Source: SG8-41 sp035574195
GTDB taxonomy: Bacteria; Pseudomonadota; Gammaproteobacteria; Burkholderiales; SG8-41
Length of the DNA: 8,020 nucleotides
Direction of reading: 5' to 3'
Assembly (NCBI GenBank): GCA_035574195.1
Contig: DATLZE010000059.1
Coordinates: forward strand, 1 to 8,020
In this document: one piece after another, positions 1 through 5,673 of the stretch
Position numbering within the stretch: position 1 is the stretch's first letter
How the letters are laid out: the number at the start of each line of letters is the position of its first letter
The notes under the pieces: model-generated
Databases searched by the model: none
What the model saw: only the letters and a program-made list of their open reading frames with translations
What the model was told of the DNA's origin: nothing
Program-made: the position numbers and the translations under genes

Positions 1-384
1 GACCACCTCGTCCACCGCCTTGTCAATGCCGCGCTTCAGATCCATCGGGTTCATGCCGGCGGCCACATACTTCATGCCCTCGGCCACGATCGCCTGCGCG
101 AGCACGGTGGCCGTGGTGGTGCCGTCGCCCGCCACGTCCGAGGTCTTGGAGGCGACCTCCTTCAGCATCTGCGCCCCCATGTTCTCGAACTTGTCCTTGA
201 GCTCGATCTCCTTTGCCACCGACACCCCGTCCTTGGTCACCGTCGGCGCCCCGAACGAGCGCTCGAGCACCACATTGCGCCCCTTCGGACCGAGCGTCAC
301 CTTCACCGCATCGGCCAGGATATTGGCGCCGGCGACGATCTTGCTGCGGGCGCTGTCGTGGAATTTCACTTCCTTCGCTGACAT
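1..384 (-). CDS. groL: Chaperonin GroEL (60 kDa), N-terminal part, cut by window edge
   Basis: GroEL forms the double-ring cytosolic chaperonin that encloses unfolded proteins under the GroES lid and releases them after ATP hydrolysis. The visible 128 residues start MSAKEVKFHD. They include the equatorial-domain nucleotide-binding segments: LGPKGRNV at 31-38, DGVSVAKEI at 52-60, and GDGTTTATVLA at 86-96, with the conserved Asp52 and Asp87. The ATG at 382-384 is preceded on the minus strand by GGGAG seven bases upstream, which supports this start. The frame is open to base 1 and the remaining three quarters or so of the protein (family about 540-550 residues) lie outside the window. The gene follows groES after 28 bases, the usual groESL order, and should share its transcript and CIRCE control. 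Identity is certain from the sequence; function is established family knowledge. Confidence 0.98.
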   Translation of the reverse strand, partial: MSAKEVKFHDSARSKIVAGANILADAVKVTLGPKGRNVVLERSFGAPTVTKDGVSVAKEIELKDKFENMGAQMLKEVASKTSDVAGDGTTTATVLAQAIVAEGMKYVAAGMNPMDLKRGIDKAVDEVV

Positions 385-412
385 TGGATTTCTCCCGTTT
401 CCGGAAACTCGT

Positions 413-706
413 TCACTTGCCCTCGATCACGCCCATGATGTCCTCTTCGCGCATCACGAGCAGCTCTTCGCCCTGGACCTTCACCGTCTGCCCGGAATAC
501 TTCCCGAACAGCACCTTGTCACCGACCTTGATGTCGAGCGGGCGGACCTTACCGTCCTCCAGGATCCTGCCCTTGCCCACCGCCACCACCTCGCCCTGGT
601 CGGGCTTCTCGGCCGCGGTGTCGGGAATCACGATACCGGAGGCGGTCTTGCGCTCCTCCTCCAGCCGCTTGACGATCACGCGGTCATGCAATGGACGAAT
701 CTTCAC
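413..706 (-). CDS. groES: Co-chaperonin GroES (10 kDa), GTG start
   Basis: GroES is the heptameric lid that caps GroEL and creates the folding chamber. The 97-residue product has the family's normal length and starts MKIRPLHDRVIVKR, the canonical beginning. The mobile loop that contacts GroEL spans about residues 17-33, with the hydrophobic tripeptide Ile25-Val26-Ile27. The core segment KVGDKVLFGKYSGQ (60-73) and the ending ELLVMREEDIMGV are typical. The start codon is GTG (minus strand, 704-706) rather than ATG. A GGAG Shine-Dalgarno lies seven bases upstream (plus-strand 714-717), and no upstream ATG would fit the family N terminus. It is the first gene of a groES-groEL operon with a sigma70-like promoter and CIRCE operator directly upstream. 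Confidence 0.98.
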   Translation of the reverse strand: MKIRPLHDRVIVKRLEEERKTASGIVIPDTAAEKPDQGEVVAVGKGRILEDGKVRPLDIKVGDKVLFGKYSGQTVKVQGEELLVMREEDIMGVIEGK

Positions 707-748
707 GTTCGGTCTCCACTGGATTGTTGAAAAAGGATGAGAGCGCGT

Positions 749-775
749 TTAGCACTCTACTCGATCGAGTGCTAA
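749..775 (-). promoter_or_regulatory. CIRCE operator (HrcA binding site) of groESL
   Basis: The inverted repeat TTAGCACTC - 9 bases - GAGTGCTAA is present without a mismatch (arms 749-757 and 767-775). This is the consensus CIRCE element bound by the heat-shock repressor HrcA. It lies between the putative -10 box and the groES start, so a bound repressor would sit on the transcription start region. The transcribed leader would begin with this inverted repeat, which could also fold in the mRNA. The motif is seen directly; that this strain encodes HrcA is inferred, because hrcA is not in the window. Confidence 0.95.
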
Positions 776-803
776 TAATATCCGTAAGTGGGCGCGGCGA
801 CAA
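775..803 (-). promoter_or_regulatory. Probable sigma70-type promoter of groESL
   Basis: Read on the minus strand, TTGTCG (plus 798-803; 4 of 6 to TTGACA) is followed after exactly 17 bases by TATTAT (plus 775-780; 5 of 6 to TATAAT). The -10 box overlaps the last base of the CIRCE element, and transcription would start near base 767, giving a leader of about 60 bases. I looked for a sigma32 promoter (CTTGAA / CCCCATNT) in the same stretch and saw no good match. This fits repression by HrcA as the visible heat-shock control, although a weak sigma32 site cannot be excluded. Confidence 0.7.
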
Positions 804-837
804 CGACTTCCGGCTCGACGGAAGGCGTGCCGAGTTA

Positions 838-853
838 GTTAGCGCTTGCTAAC
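838..853. repeat. Short perfect hairpin at the end of the unknown gene
   Basis: GTTAGC (838-843), loop GCTT, GCTAAC (848-853) form a perfect six-base-pair stem. It touches the stop codon (854-856) of the minus-strand gene that ends here. On the minus strand it could act as a weak transcription-end or mRNA-protecting hairpin, but no run of T follows in either direction, so I do not call it an intrinsic terminator. It also lies about 35 bases upstream of the groESL -35 box, so an operator role is possible. Only the structure is seen; the role is open. Confidence 0.4.
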
Positions 854-1498
854 CTAGCTATCGAGGTGGCGGGACCGCTCGGCTGGGATGCCGAAGCGGT
901 AGACAGTCCTGCGGTGGCCGTCGCAGCGCGGCGGGATCGGACGGTGCGGGCAGGGCGGGGGGCGGCGCCCCTCGGGGGTGAGCGTGGCGTCGTTCGCATA
1001 CTCGGCCCAGATGCCGCCCGAGACGGGCCGGAACATCCACATGAGATAGCCGCGCCTTGCGGCGAGCTGGAGCAGCTCGTCGGCGTCCGGCGCATCGGCC
1101 ACCACCATCTGGTTGCCGTTCACGCCGAAGGGAAACGCGCCGAACGCCTGCAGGCATTCGAGCGCCTCCGTCGAGGAGGCACCGGGCCGCATGCACCCCG
1201 GGCGCTCGGCGCGCCGCACGTCCCATGCGCCGAGCTCCCACGCCGCCTCCATCGCGGCGCAGTCCACCGCGACGAGATCGCCCCAGCGCTCGTTCAATTG
1301 CAGCGCGGAACTCGGCACCGGCGTGTAGCACACGGCTTCGGCGCTCTCCTCGCCCGAGAGCCGCTCCTTGATGAAGCCGTGCCAGTGCAAGGTGAGGATC
1401 ACCGGCGTGTCGGGGCAGGGCACCGCGGCGAGCGTGATGCCGAAGAGCGGAAGCCCGGTCGCCGAAATCTGGTCCTCGATGCGCTCCAGTATCTGCAT
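854..1498 (-). CDS. Unrecognised cytoplasmic protein, 214 residues, divergent from bioA
   Basis: I do not recognise this protein. It starts MQILERIEDQISATGLPLFG. A hydrophobic stretch with a Cys-Pro turn follows (ITLAAVPCPDTPVILTLHWHGF, about 21-42), then a central region rich in Trp and Ala (71-93), a Gly/Asn-rich turn GVNGNQMVV (125-133), an acidic piece DAPDADELLQL (135-145), and YLMWMFRPVSGGIWAEYAND (151-170). The tail from about 178 is rich in Arg, Pro and Cys (CPH at 183-185, RCDGH at 191-195). It has seven cysteines, no signal peptide and no clear membrane helix. Reading is favoured over the opposite-strand frame because residue use is balanced, with ordinary hydrophobic core patterns. 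No strong Shine-Dalgarno precedes the ATG at 1496-1498, so the start is less sure than the frame. It lies on the groESL strand, divergent from bioA; whether it relates to either is unknown. Confidence 0.7.
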   Translation of the reverse strand: MQILERIEDQISATGLPLFGITLAAVPCPDTPVILTLHWHGFIKERLSGEESAEAVCYTPVPSSALQLNERWGDLVAVDCAAMEAAWELGAWDVRRAERPGCMRPGASSTEALECLQAFGAFPFGVNGNQMVVADAPDADELLQLAARRGYLMWMFRPVSGGIWAEYANDATLTPEGRRPPPCPHRPIPPRCDGHRRTVYRFGIPAERSRHLDS

Positions 1499-1520
1499 AA
1501 GCGGAAGGTCTGTGCCGGGG

Positions 1521-1529
1521 TGCTAAACT
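1521..1529 (+). promoter_or_regulatory. Possible extended -10 promoter element for bioA
   Basis: TG, one base, then TAAACT (1521-1529) has the form of an extended -10 box, with 4 of 6 matches to TATAAT. It would start transcription near 1536, about 19 bases before the first bioA ATG and 43 before the second. No convincing -35 box lies at the right distance. A second candidate, TAGAAT at 1551-1556 (5 of 6), overlaps the first ATG and would force use of the later start at 1579. I saw no BirA-type biotin operator palindrome in the gap. Confidence 0.25.
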
Positions 1530-1554
1530 CCCCCCGAAAAAGTCTCCGCCTAGA

Positions 1555-2913
1555 ATGTTTAAGGCCTCTTCTTCCAAAATGCAAACCAGCACTCGCAACG
1601 ATCTGCTGCTAAAACGCAGTCTCGCCGCGGTCTGGCACCCTTGCACCCAGATGAAGGAGCACGAGTGGCTGCCGCTCGTGCCGGTGGCGCGGGGGCAGGG
1701 TTGCTGGCTCTACGACTACGAGGGCCGGCGCTATCTCGACGCCATCAGCTCCTGGTGGGTGAACCTCTTCGGCCATTGCAACCCGCGGATCAACGCCGCG
1801 CTGGCCGGGCAGCTCGAGCGCCTCGAGCATGTGCTCGCCGCAGGCTTCACCCACGAGCCGGTGATCGAGCTCTCCGAGCGGCTCGCGCGCGCGACGGGAG
1901 GCGCGCTCGGCCATTGCTTCTACGCCTCCGACGGTGCCTGCGCGGTCGAGATCGCGCTCAAGATGAGCTACCACTGCTGGCACAACCTCGGCCGGCCGGA
2001 GAAGCGCCGCTTCGTGGGGCTTGCGGGCGGCTACCACGGCGAGACGCTCGGCGCGCTCGCGCTGACCGACGTCGCGCTCTTCAAGGAAACCTACGCGCCG
2101 CTCACGCTTGCGGCGCACCACGTGGCGAGCCCCGACTGGCGGCTCGCGCAGCCGGGCGAGTCGGCGCGCGAGTATGCCGTGCGCGCGGCCGCCGACCTCG
2201 AGCGCCACCTCGAGCGCCACCATGCCGAGACCGCCGCCCTGATCGTGGAGCCCCTGGTGCAAGGCGCGGTCGGCATGGCGATGCACGATCCCGAATACCT
2301 GCGGCGCGCGCGCGCACTCTGCGACCGGTTCGAGGTGCATCTCATCGCCGACGAGATCATGACCGGGTTCGGGCGCACCGGCAGCTTCTTCGCGTACCAG
2401 CAGGCTGGCATCGTCCCGGATTTCCTGTGCCTGTCGAAGGGCATCACCGGAGGCTATCTGCCGCTCTCCGTGGTGATGACGCGCGAGGCGATCTATCAGG
2501 CGTTCTACGACGAGCAGCTCGCGCGTGGCTTCCTGCATTCGCACTCCTATAGTGCCAATCCCCTCGCCTGCCGCGCGGCGCTCGCCACCCTCGAACTCTT
2601 CGAGGAGGGAAACGTCATCGAGGCGAACCGCACGAAGGGCGCGCAGCTCACCGAGGCTGCGCGCGCGATCGCCCGGCACCCGCGAGTCGCGAACTTCCGC
2701 AACACCGGCATGATCTGGGCGTTCGAGGTCGAGACGCACGATCCCTGCTTCGCGCGCCGCTTTCACGCCGCGGCGCTCGAGCGGGAGCTGCTGCTGCGCC
2801 CGCTCGGCCGCACGGTCTATTTCATGCCGCCCTACGTGATCGGGGAGGAGGAGATCGCGTTGCTCGCAGCGCGCACTCTCGAGTGCCTGGAGGCGGTGTC
2901 GAAAACCGATTGA
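1555..2913 (+). CDS. bioA: Adenosylmethionine--8-amino-7-oxononanoate aminotransferase (DAPA synthase)
   Basis: BioA transfers an amino group from S-adenosylmethionine to KAPA, giving 7,8-diaminopelargonate, the antepenultimate biotin step, using pyridoxal phosphate. The 452 residues show the class III aminotransferase pattern. These are HPCTQMKEHEWLP (28-40), the substrate-pocket SSWWVNLFGH (65-74), SDGACAVEIALKM (125-137), GGYHGETLGAL (158-168), the cofactor Asp266 in LIADEIMTGFGRTG, the Schiff-base Lys295 in CLSKGITGGYLPL, SYSANPLAC (331-339), and RPLGRTVYFMPPYVI (415-429) with Arg415. Length matches the family (about 430-450). Two starts are possible: ATG 1555 and ATG 1579 (residue 9). 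Neither has a clear Shine-Dalgarno, and the homologous part begins only near residue 20, so 1579 is quite possible. No other biotin gene is in view; the next gene, dacB, starts 73 bases downstream with its own likely promoter. Confidence 0.97.
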   Translation: MFKASSSKMQTSTRNDLLLKRSLAAVWHPCTQMKEHEWLPLVPVARGQGCWLYDYEGRRYLDAISSWWVNLFGHCNPRINAALAGQLERLEHVLAAGFTHEPVIELSERLARATGGALGHCFYASDGACAVEIALKMSYHCWHNLGRPEKRRFVGLAGGYHGETLGALALTDVALFKETYAPLTLAAHHVASPDWRLAQPGESAREYAVRAAADLERHLERHHAETAALIVEPLVQGAVGMAMHDPEYLRRARALCDRFEVHLIADEIMTGFGRTGSFFAYQQAGIVPDFLCLSKGITGGYLPLSVVMTREAIYQAFYDEQLARGFLHSHSYSANPLACRAALATLELFEEGNVIEANRTKGAQLTEAARAIARHPRVANFRNTGMIWAFEVETHDPCFARRFHAAALERELLLRPLGRTVYFMPPYVIGEEEIALLAARTLECLEAVSKTD

Positions 2914-2951
2914 AACGGCGCGGCGGGGTTTCCCCTTCGGCCGGCGGAGTG

Positions 2952-2980
2952 CCGACTGCGGCGTGTGGCTGGGGCATAAT
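2952..2980 (+). promoter_or_regulatory. Probable dacB promoter, -10 box seven bases from the ATG
   Basis: CATAAT at 2975-2980 matches the sigma70 -10 box at 5 of 6 positions. A weak -35 candidate, CCGACT (2952-2957, 3 of 6), lies 17 bases upstream. Transcription would start at about 2987, which is the A of the dacB ATG, so the message would have little or no leader. No Shine-Dalgarno precedes that ATG, which agrees with a leaderless message. The -10 match is clear; the start point is inferred from usual spacing. Confidence 0.5.
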
Positions 2981-2986
2981 TTCGGC

Positions 2987-4417
2987 ATGCGCGCATTGCT
3001 GCTCGCCGCCTGCCTGATCGCTCTGCGGGCGCCGCCCGATGCGCTCGCCCAGAGCGCAGCGCTCCCCGCGCCGGTGGCGCGCGCGCTCGCAGCAGCCGGT
3101 ATCCCGGAGGCCGCGACCGCGATCTACGTGCACGAGGTCGGCGCCGCGCGCCCGCTCCTCGCGCTGGGGGCGGAGCGCGCGCTCAATCCCGCCTCCACGA
3201 TCAAGGTGCTCACCACCTACGCAGCGCTCGAGCTGCTGGGACCCGCCTATACCTGGAGGACCGAGGCCTACGCTGCGGGCACGCTGCGCGAGGAGGTGCT
3301 CGCGGGCGATCTGGTGCTGAAAGGTTCGGGCGACCCCAAGCTGACGCTCGAGAACTTCTGGCTGCTGCTCCGGAGTCTGCGCGCGCGAGGGTTGCGCGAG
3401 ATCCGCGGCGACCTGGTGCTCGACCGCAGCCACTTCGCCGCCGAGGAGCACGATCCGGCGCGCTTCGACGGCGATCCCACGCGCCCATACAACACCGGCC
3501 CGGACGCACTGCTCGTCAACTTCAAGGCGGTGCAGCTCGCTTTCGTCCCCGATCTCGAAGCGCGCGCGGTGCGCATCCTCGCCGAGCCCCGGTTGCAGGA
3601 AGTGCAGATCGTCAACAACCTCGCGCTCGACGCCTCGGGTGCGTGCGGCGACTGGGTCGGAAAATTGAAGCTCGACGCGAGCGCGGGGCCGGCGGCGGCG
3701 CGGCTCGCCTTCGGCGGCACCTACGCGGCGGCCTGCGGCGAGCGCATCCGCAACTACAGCGTGCTCGGCCACGTCACCTACGCGGGCGCGCTCTTCCGCG
3801 AGCTGTGGCGCGAGCTCGGCGGCGCCTTCAGCGGCACGGTACGCGAGGGCGCGGCAAGCCCAAGCGCGCGGCTGATCGCCGCGGTCTCCTCGCCCGCGCT
3901 CGCCGAGATCGTGCGCGACATCAACAAGCACTCCAACAACGTGATGGCGCGCCAGCTCTACCTCACGCTGGGCGCCGCGGGCGAAGGGCCGCCCGCCACG
4001 GGCGCGAAAGCCGAGCGCACCCTGCGGCGCTGGCTCGCAGCCAAAGGGCTCGTCTTTCCGGAGCTCGTGCTCGAGAACGGCTCGGGACTCTCGCGCATCG
4101 AGCGCATCAGCGCGCGAAGCCTGGGGCAGCTCCTGCTCGCCGCGTTCGCGAGCCCGGTGATGCCCGAGCTCATCGCCTCGCTGCCGCTGGTCGCGGTGGA
4201 CGGCACCATGAAGAAGCGCCTTGCGGGAGCGGAGGTCGCGGGCCAGGCACATATCAAGACCGGCTCGCTCGCAGGCGTGCGCTCGATGGCGGGCTACGTG
4301 CTCGACGCGCAGGGCCGGCGCGTGGCGGTAGTGCTGATCGTCAACCATCCGAACGCGACGAACGCGAGCGTGCAGCCGGTGCAGGACGCGCTGCTCAAGT
4401 GGGTCTACAACCGCTAG
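2987..4417 (+). CDS. dacB: D-alanyl-D-alanine carboxypeptidase/endopeptidase, PBP4 type (peptidase S13)
   Basis: This periplasmic penicillin-binding protein trims terminal D-Ala from peptidoglycan stems and cuts D-Ala-mDAP cross-links. All three active-site motifs are present in the 476-residue product. They are Ser70-Thr-Ile-Lys73 (SxxK, with the nucleophile Ser70), Ser316-Asn-Asn318 (SxN), and Lys424-Thr-Gly426 (KTG). The family segments LVLKGSGDPKLT (109-120), PYNTGPDALLVNFK (167-180) and LENGSGLSR (362-370) also fit, and length is typical of PBP4 (about 475). An N-terminal signal peptide (MRALLLAACLIAL...) should be cut after ALA at about residue 21. I chose ATG 2987 because the signal peptide begins there; the in-frame GTG at 2963 would add eight polar residues before it and lies upstream of the likely -10 box. 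The gene appears to be transcribed alone. Confidence 0.96.
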   Translation: MRALLLAACLIALRAPPDALAQSAALPAPVARALAAAGIPEAATAIYVHEVGAARPLLALGAERALNPASTIKVLTTYAALELLGPAYTWRTEAYAAGTLREEVLAGDLVLKGSGDPKLTLENFWLLLRSLRARGLREIRGDLVLDRSHFAAEEHDPARFDGDPTRPYNTGPDALLVNFKAVQLAFVPDLEARAVRILAEPRLQEVQIVNNLALDASGACGDWVGKLKLDASAGPAAARLAFGGTYAAACGERIRNYSVLGHVTYAGALFRELWRELGGAFSGTVREGAASPSARLIAAVSSPALAEIVRDINKHSNNVMARQLYLTLGAAGEGPPATGAKAERTLRRWLAAKGLVFPELVLENGSGLSRIERISARSLGQLLLAAFASPVMPELIASLPLVAVDGTMKKRLAGAEVAGQAHIKTGSLAGVRSMAGYVLDAQGRRVAVVLIVNHPNATNASVQPVQDALLKWVYNR

Positions 4418-4450
4418 GATTTTGTCGGGCTGAAGGTCCGACAAAATCCT
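4416..4450. repeat. Perfect 13-bp palindrome overlapping the dacB stop codon
   Basis: AGGATTTTGTCGG (4416-4428) is followed by a nine-base loop (GCTGAAGGT) and its exact complement CCGACAAAATCCT (4438-4450). The first two bases lie within the dacB TAG. The stem is strong enough to stop or protect the 3' end of dacB mRNA. There is no run of T after it in either direction; the A/T runs lie inside the stem. The GTCGG-GCTGAAGG-CCGAC core looks like a dispersed palindromic (REP-like) repeat, which needs genome-wide copies to confirm. I call it a palindrome with possible terminator function. Confidence 0.6.
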
Positions 4451-4661
4451 GAACTGAATAAATCCTTCACCCGACCAGCGAGTGGCGGTGCCTCGCAGGT
4501 ATGTCGAAGACATACGACGAAAGTAGTAGGCGACCCAGCTTTCTCGCAGTTGCGCGAACGCAACATATACACTGGACTGCGCTTTCTAATCCTTGCGTCC
4601 ACCTCCCACCGCTTATACAGTGCGCTTGCGTCCAACTAGCCTTTCTTCGAAAGGGGATTTC
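4451..4661 (+). promoter_or_regulatory. Repeat-rich upstream region of the outer-membrane barrel gene
   Basis: This 211-base stretch has no convincing gene. It contains two perfect hairpins: GTATGTC-GAA-GACATAC (4499-4515) and GTTGCG-CGAA-CGCAAC (4549-4564). It also has an exact ten-base direct repeat CTTGCGTCCA at 4592-4601 and 4625-4634, spaced 33 bases start to start. TATACA occurs upstream of each repeat copy (4566-4571 and 4614-4619) and could be a -10 box. The second has a TTG-type -35 candidate only at an unusually short 15-base spacing. An AAGGGG Shine-Dalgarno (4651-4656) lies five bases before the ATG at 4662. The layout suggests a regulated promoter with operator sites, but no regulator can be named. 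Confidence 0.4.
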
Positions 4662-5309
4662 ATGATCATCAACAAACGCAAACACACTGTACTTGCAACG
4701 ATGATTGCGCTCGGGTTTGGCATCTCGCCGGCGGCCAGCGCTCAGACGGCCGGATTTTACGCCGAGGGTGGAATCGGAGTCAGAGCGGCCTCAACGAAGG
4801 TTACAATCACCGATCCTCCGGACAGCTTAAGCCTCGATGCCGGTAAGTCGACAATGCTCGGGTCGTTAGGACTGGGCTGGCGTTGGGAGAGCGGCAATTC
4901 GGTGCTCGGCACCGGGGTGTTCGGGAACCTCGCCGGGAAAAATGCCGGACAAATTGACGTGAGTGTGGGAGGTGTAGCCGCCACAGCGAAACTTGAACAG
5001 AAGGGCCACTGGGGCATTGGCGTGGAAGCGGGTTGGAAACTTGCTCCCACCACGACGCTTTACGGTAAGCTGGCGTGGCACCGTGCCAAGTTCCGAGCTT
5101 CCGTGGATGGTGACTCCATAAGCAACAACCACACGGGCGTTGGATTGGGTGTGGGTTTGAGGCACATGTTCGCAAAAAACTCATACGTATTCGCCGAGTG
5201 GCAGCAGGTGAACTTCAACGATAAGACCCGCGACATCGGTGGTGGGGCGACAGTCAAGATCGACCCGAGAAATACGATCGGCCTGGTTGGTGTAGGCTGG
5301 AACTTCTGA
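4662..5309 (+). CDS. Small outer-membrane beta-barrel protein (OmpA-like barrel fold)
   Basis: The 215-residue product has a clear signal peptide: basic MIINKRKH, a hydrophobic core to about 22, and an ASA cleavage site at 25-27. The mature part is about 188 residues. It shows alternating aromatic/Gly strands typical of an eight-stranded barrel, for example GFYAEGGIGV (31-40), LGSLGLGWRW (66-75), GHWGIGVEAGWKL (115-127), TTLYGKLAWH (131-140), TGVGLGVGLRHMF (158-170) and SYVFAEWQQVNF (174-185). It ends IGLVGVGWNF, with the terminal Phe expected of a BAM-assembly signal. It most resembles the OMP_b-brl group; a specific function cannot be given. The start at 4662 has an AAGGGG site and begins the signal peptide, so the upstream in-frame ATG at 4593 is rejected. 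GC is about 55-60% in lines I counted, below its neighbours, suggesting a different history. It is flanked by its own upstream region and terminator. Confidence 0.85.
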   Translation: MIINKRKHTVLATMIALGFGISPAASAQTAGFYAEGGIGVRAASTKVTITDPPDSLSLDAGKSTMLGSLGLGWRWESGNSVLGTGVFGNLAGKNAGQIDVSVGGVAATAKLEQKGHWGIGVEAGWKLAPTTTLYGKLAWHRAKFRASVDGDSISNNHTGVGLGVGLRHMFAKNSYVFAEWQQVNFNDKTRDIGGGATVKIDPRNTIGLVGVGWNF

Positions 5310-5331
5310 CACCCCCCAGTTTCCGTTCATG

Positions 5332-5358
5332 AAAAAGCCGGCTAAACCCGGCTTTTTT
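5332..5358 (+). terminator. Strong intrinsic terminator, works in both directions
   Basis: AAAAAGCCGG (5332-5341), loop CTAAAC, CCGGCTTTTT (5348-5357) form a ten-base-pair stem with a T run (5353-5358) on the plus strand and a matching T run (complement of 5332-5336) on the minus strand. It begins 23 bases after the barrel gene's stop codon. It also lies just past the end of the minus-strand DUF4143 remnant, so it is placed to end transcripts from both sides. Confidence 0.92.
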
Positions 5359-5369
5359 GTTTCTTAAGA

Positions 5370-5644
5370 TCAGTCGGAAAACTCGCCGTTCCAGAGAGCG
5401 TCGAGGAACTGGCGGAAAGGAAGAATCGTGATTCTCTCCACCTGTCGGCGCCGCGGTTCCAGGCTCGCGCATAGGTAGCGCTTCAGCCTCTTTTCCTCGG
5501 CCAGCGCCCGCAGCGACTTCAGGTCTTGAGGCGACACGTTGTTCTTGGCCTTGACCTCTATGGCAGTATGTTCGCCGAGAATGAAGCCCACCTCGAAACC
5601 GGAGGTTGACCGCCGTAGTTAACGGGTTCCCCGGACACGTAGTC
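5370..5644 (-). pseudogene. C-terminal remnant of a DUF4143-type ATPase, frameshifted
   Basis: The minus-strand frame ending at 5370 gives RSTSGFEVGFILGEHTAIEVKAK..., then LKSLRALAEEKRLKRYLCASLEPRRR and ILPFRQFLDALWNGEFSD. This is the typical C-terminal end of the AAA-type ATPases that carry DUF4143, normally about 380-400 residues. Reading upstream, that frame meets TAA, but the next frame gives DYVSGEPVNY up to base 5615. Inserting one base between 5614 and 5615 would restore ...VNYWRSTSGFEV..., the expected family sequence, so a single-base deletion is visible. Beyond about 5644 neither frame looks like the family and no ATPase (Walker) part is left. About 85-90 codons survive. It is almost certainly non-functional. 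Family assignment is from memory of the C-terminal pattern; the natural role of these ATPases is poorly known. Confidence 0.8.
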
Positions 5645-5673
5645 GCAGCACGAGATCCATCGTCAGCCATGGC

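Noticed and set aside
20..740. Plus-strand frames across groES and groEL
   Set aside because: They are shadows of the clearly identified chaperonin genes on the minus strand.
776..810. Possible sigma32 heat-shock promoter for groESL
   Set aside because: No CTTGAA and CCCCAT-type boxes with correct spacing could be found; the sigma70-like pair with 17-base spacing is better.
866..1612. A 248-codon plus-strand frame opposite the unknown gene
   Set aside because: It is dominated by Arg, Ala, His and Gly, overlaps the bioA start region, and has no recognisable order. The minus-strand frame is the better gene, although this is the least certain strand choice in the window.
2914..2960. Possible intrinsic terminator after bioA
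   Set aside because: Only a four-base GGGG-TTT-CCCC stem and other short GC-rich pairings are seen, with no T tract, so I do not call a terminator.
1609..2988. A 459-codon open frame antisense to bioA
   Set aside because: It is a high-GC mirror frame rich in Arg, Glu and Ala with no family pattern, and bioA on the other strand is unmistakable.
2822..4513. A 563-codon open frame antisense to dacB
   Set aside because: Composition is that of a shadow frame, and dacB carries all three PBP motifs on the plus strand.
4757..5257. Several minus-strand frames opposite the barrel gene
   Set aside because: The plus-strand gene has a signal peptide, Shine-Dalgarno, barrel pattern and terminator; the opposite frames have none of these.
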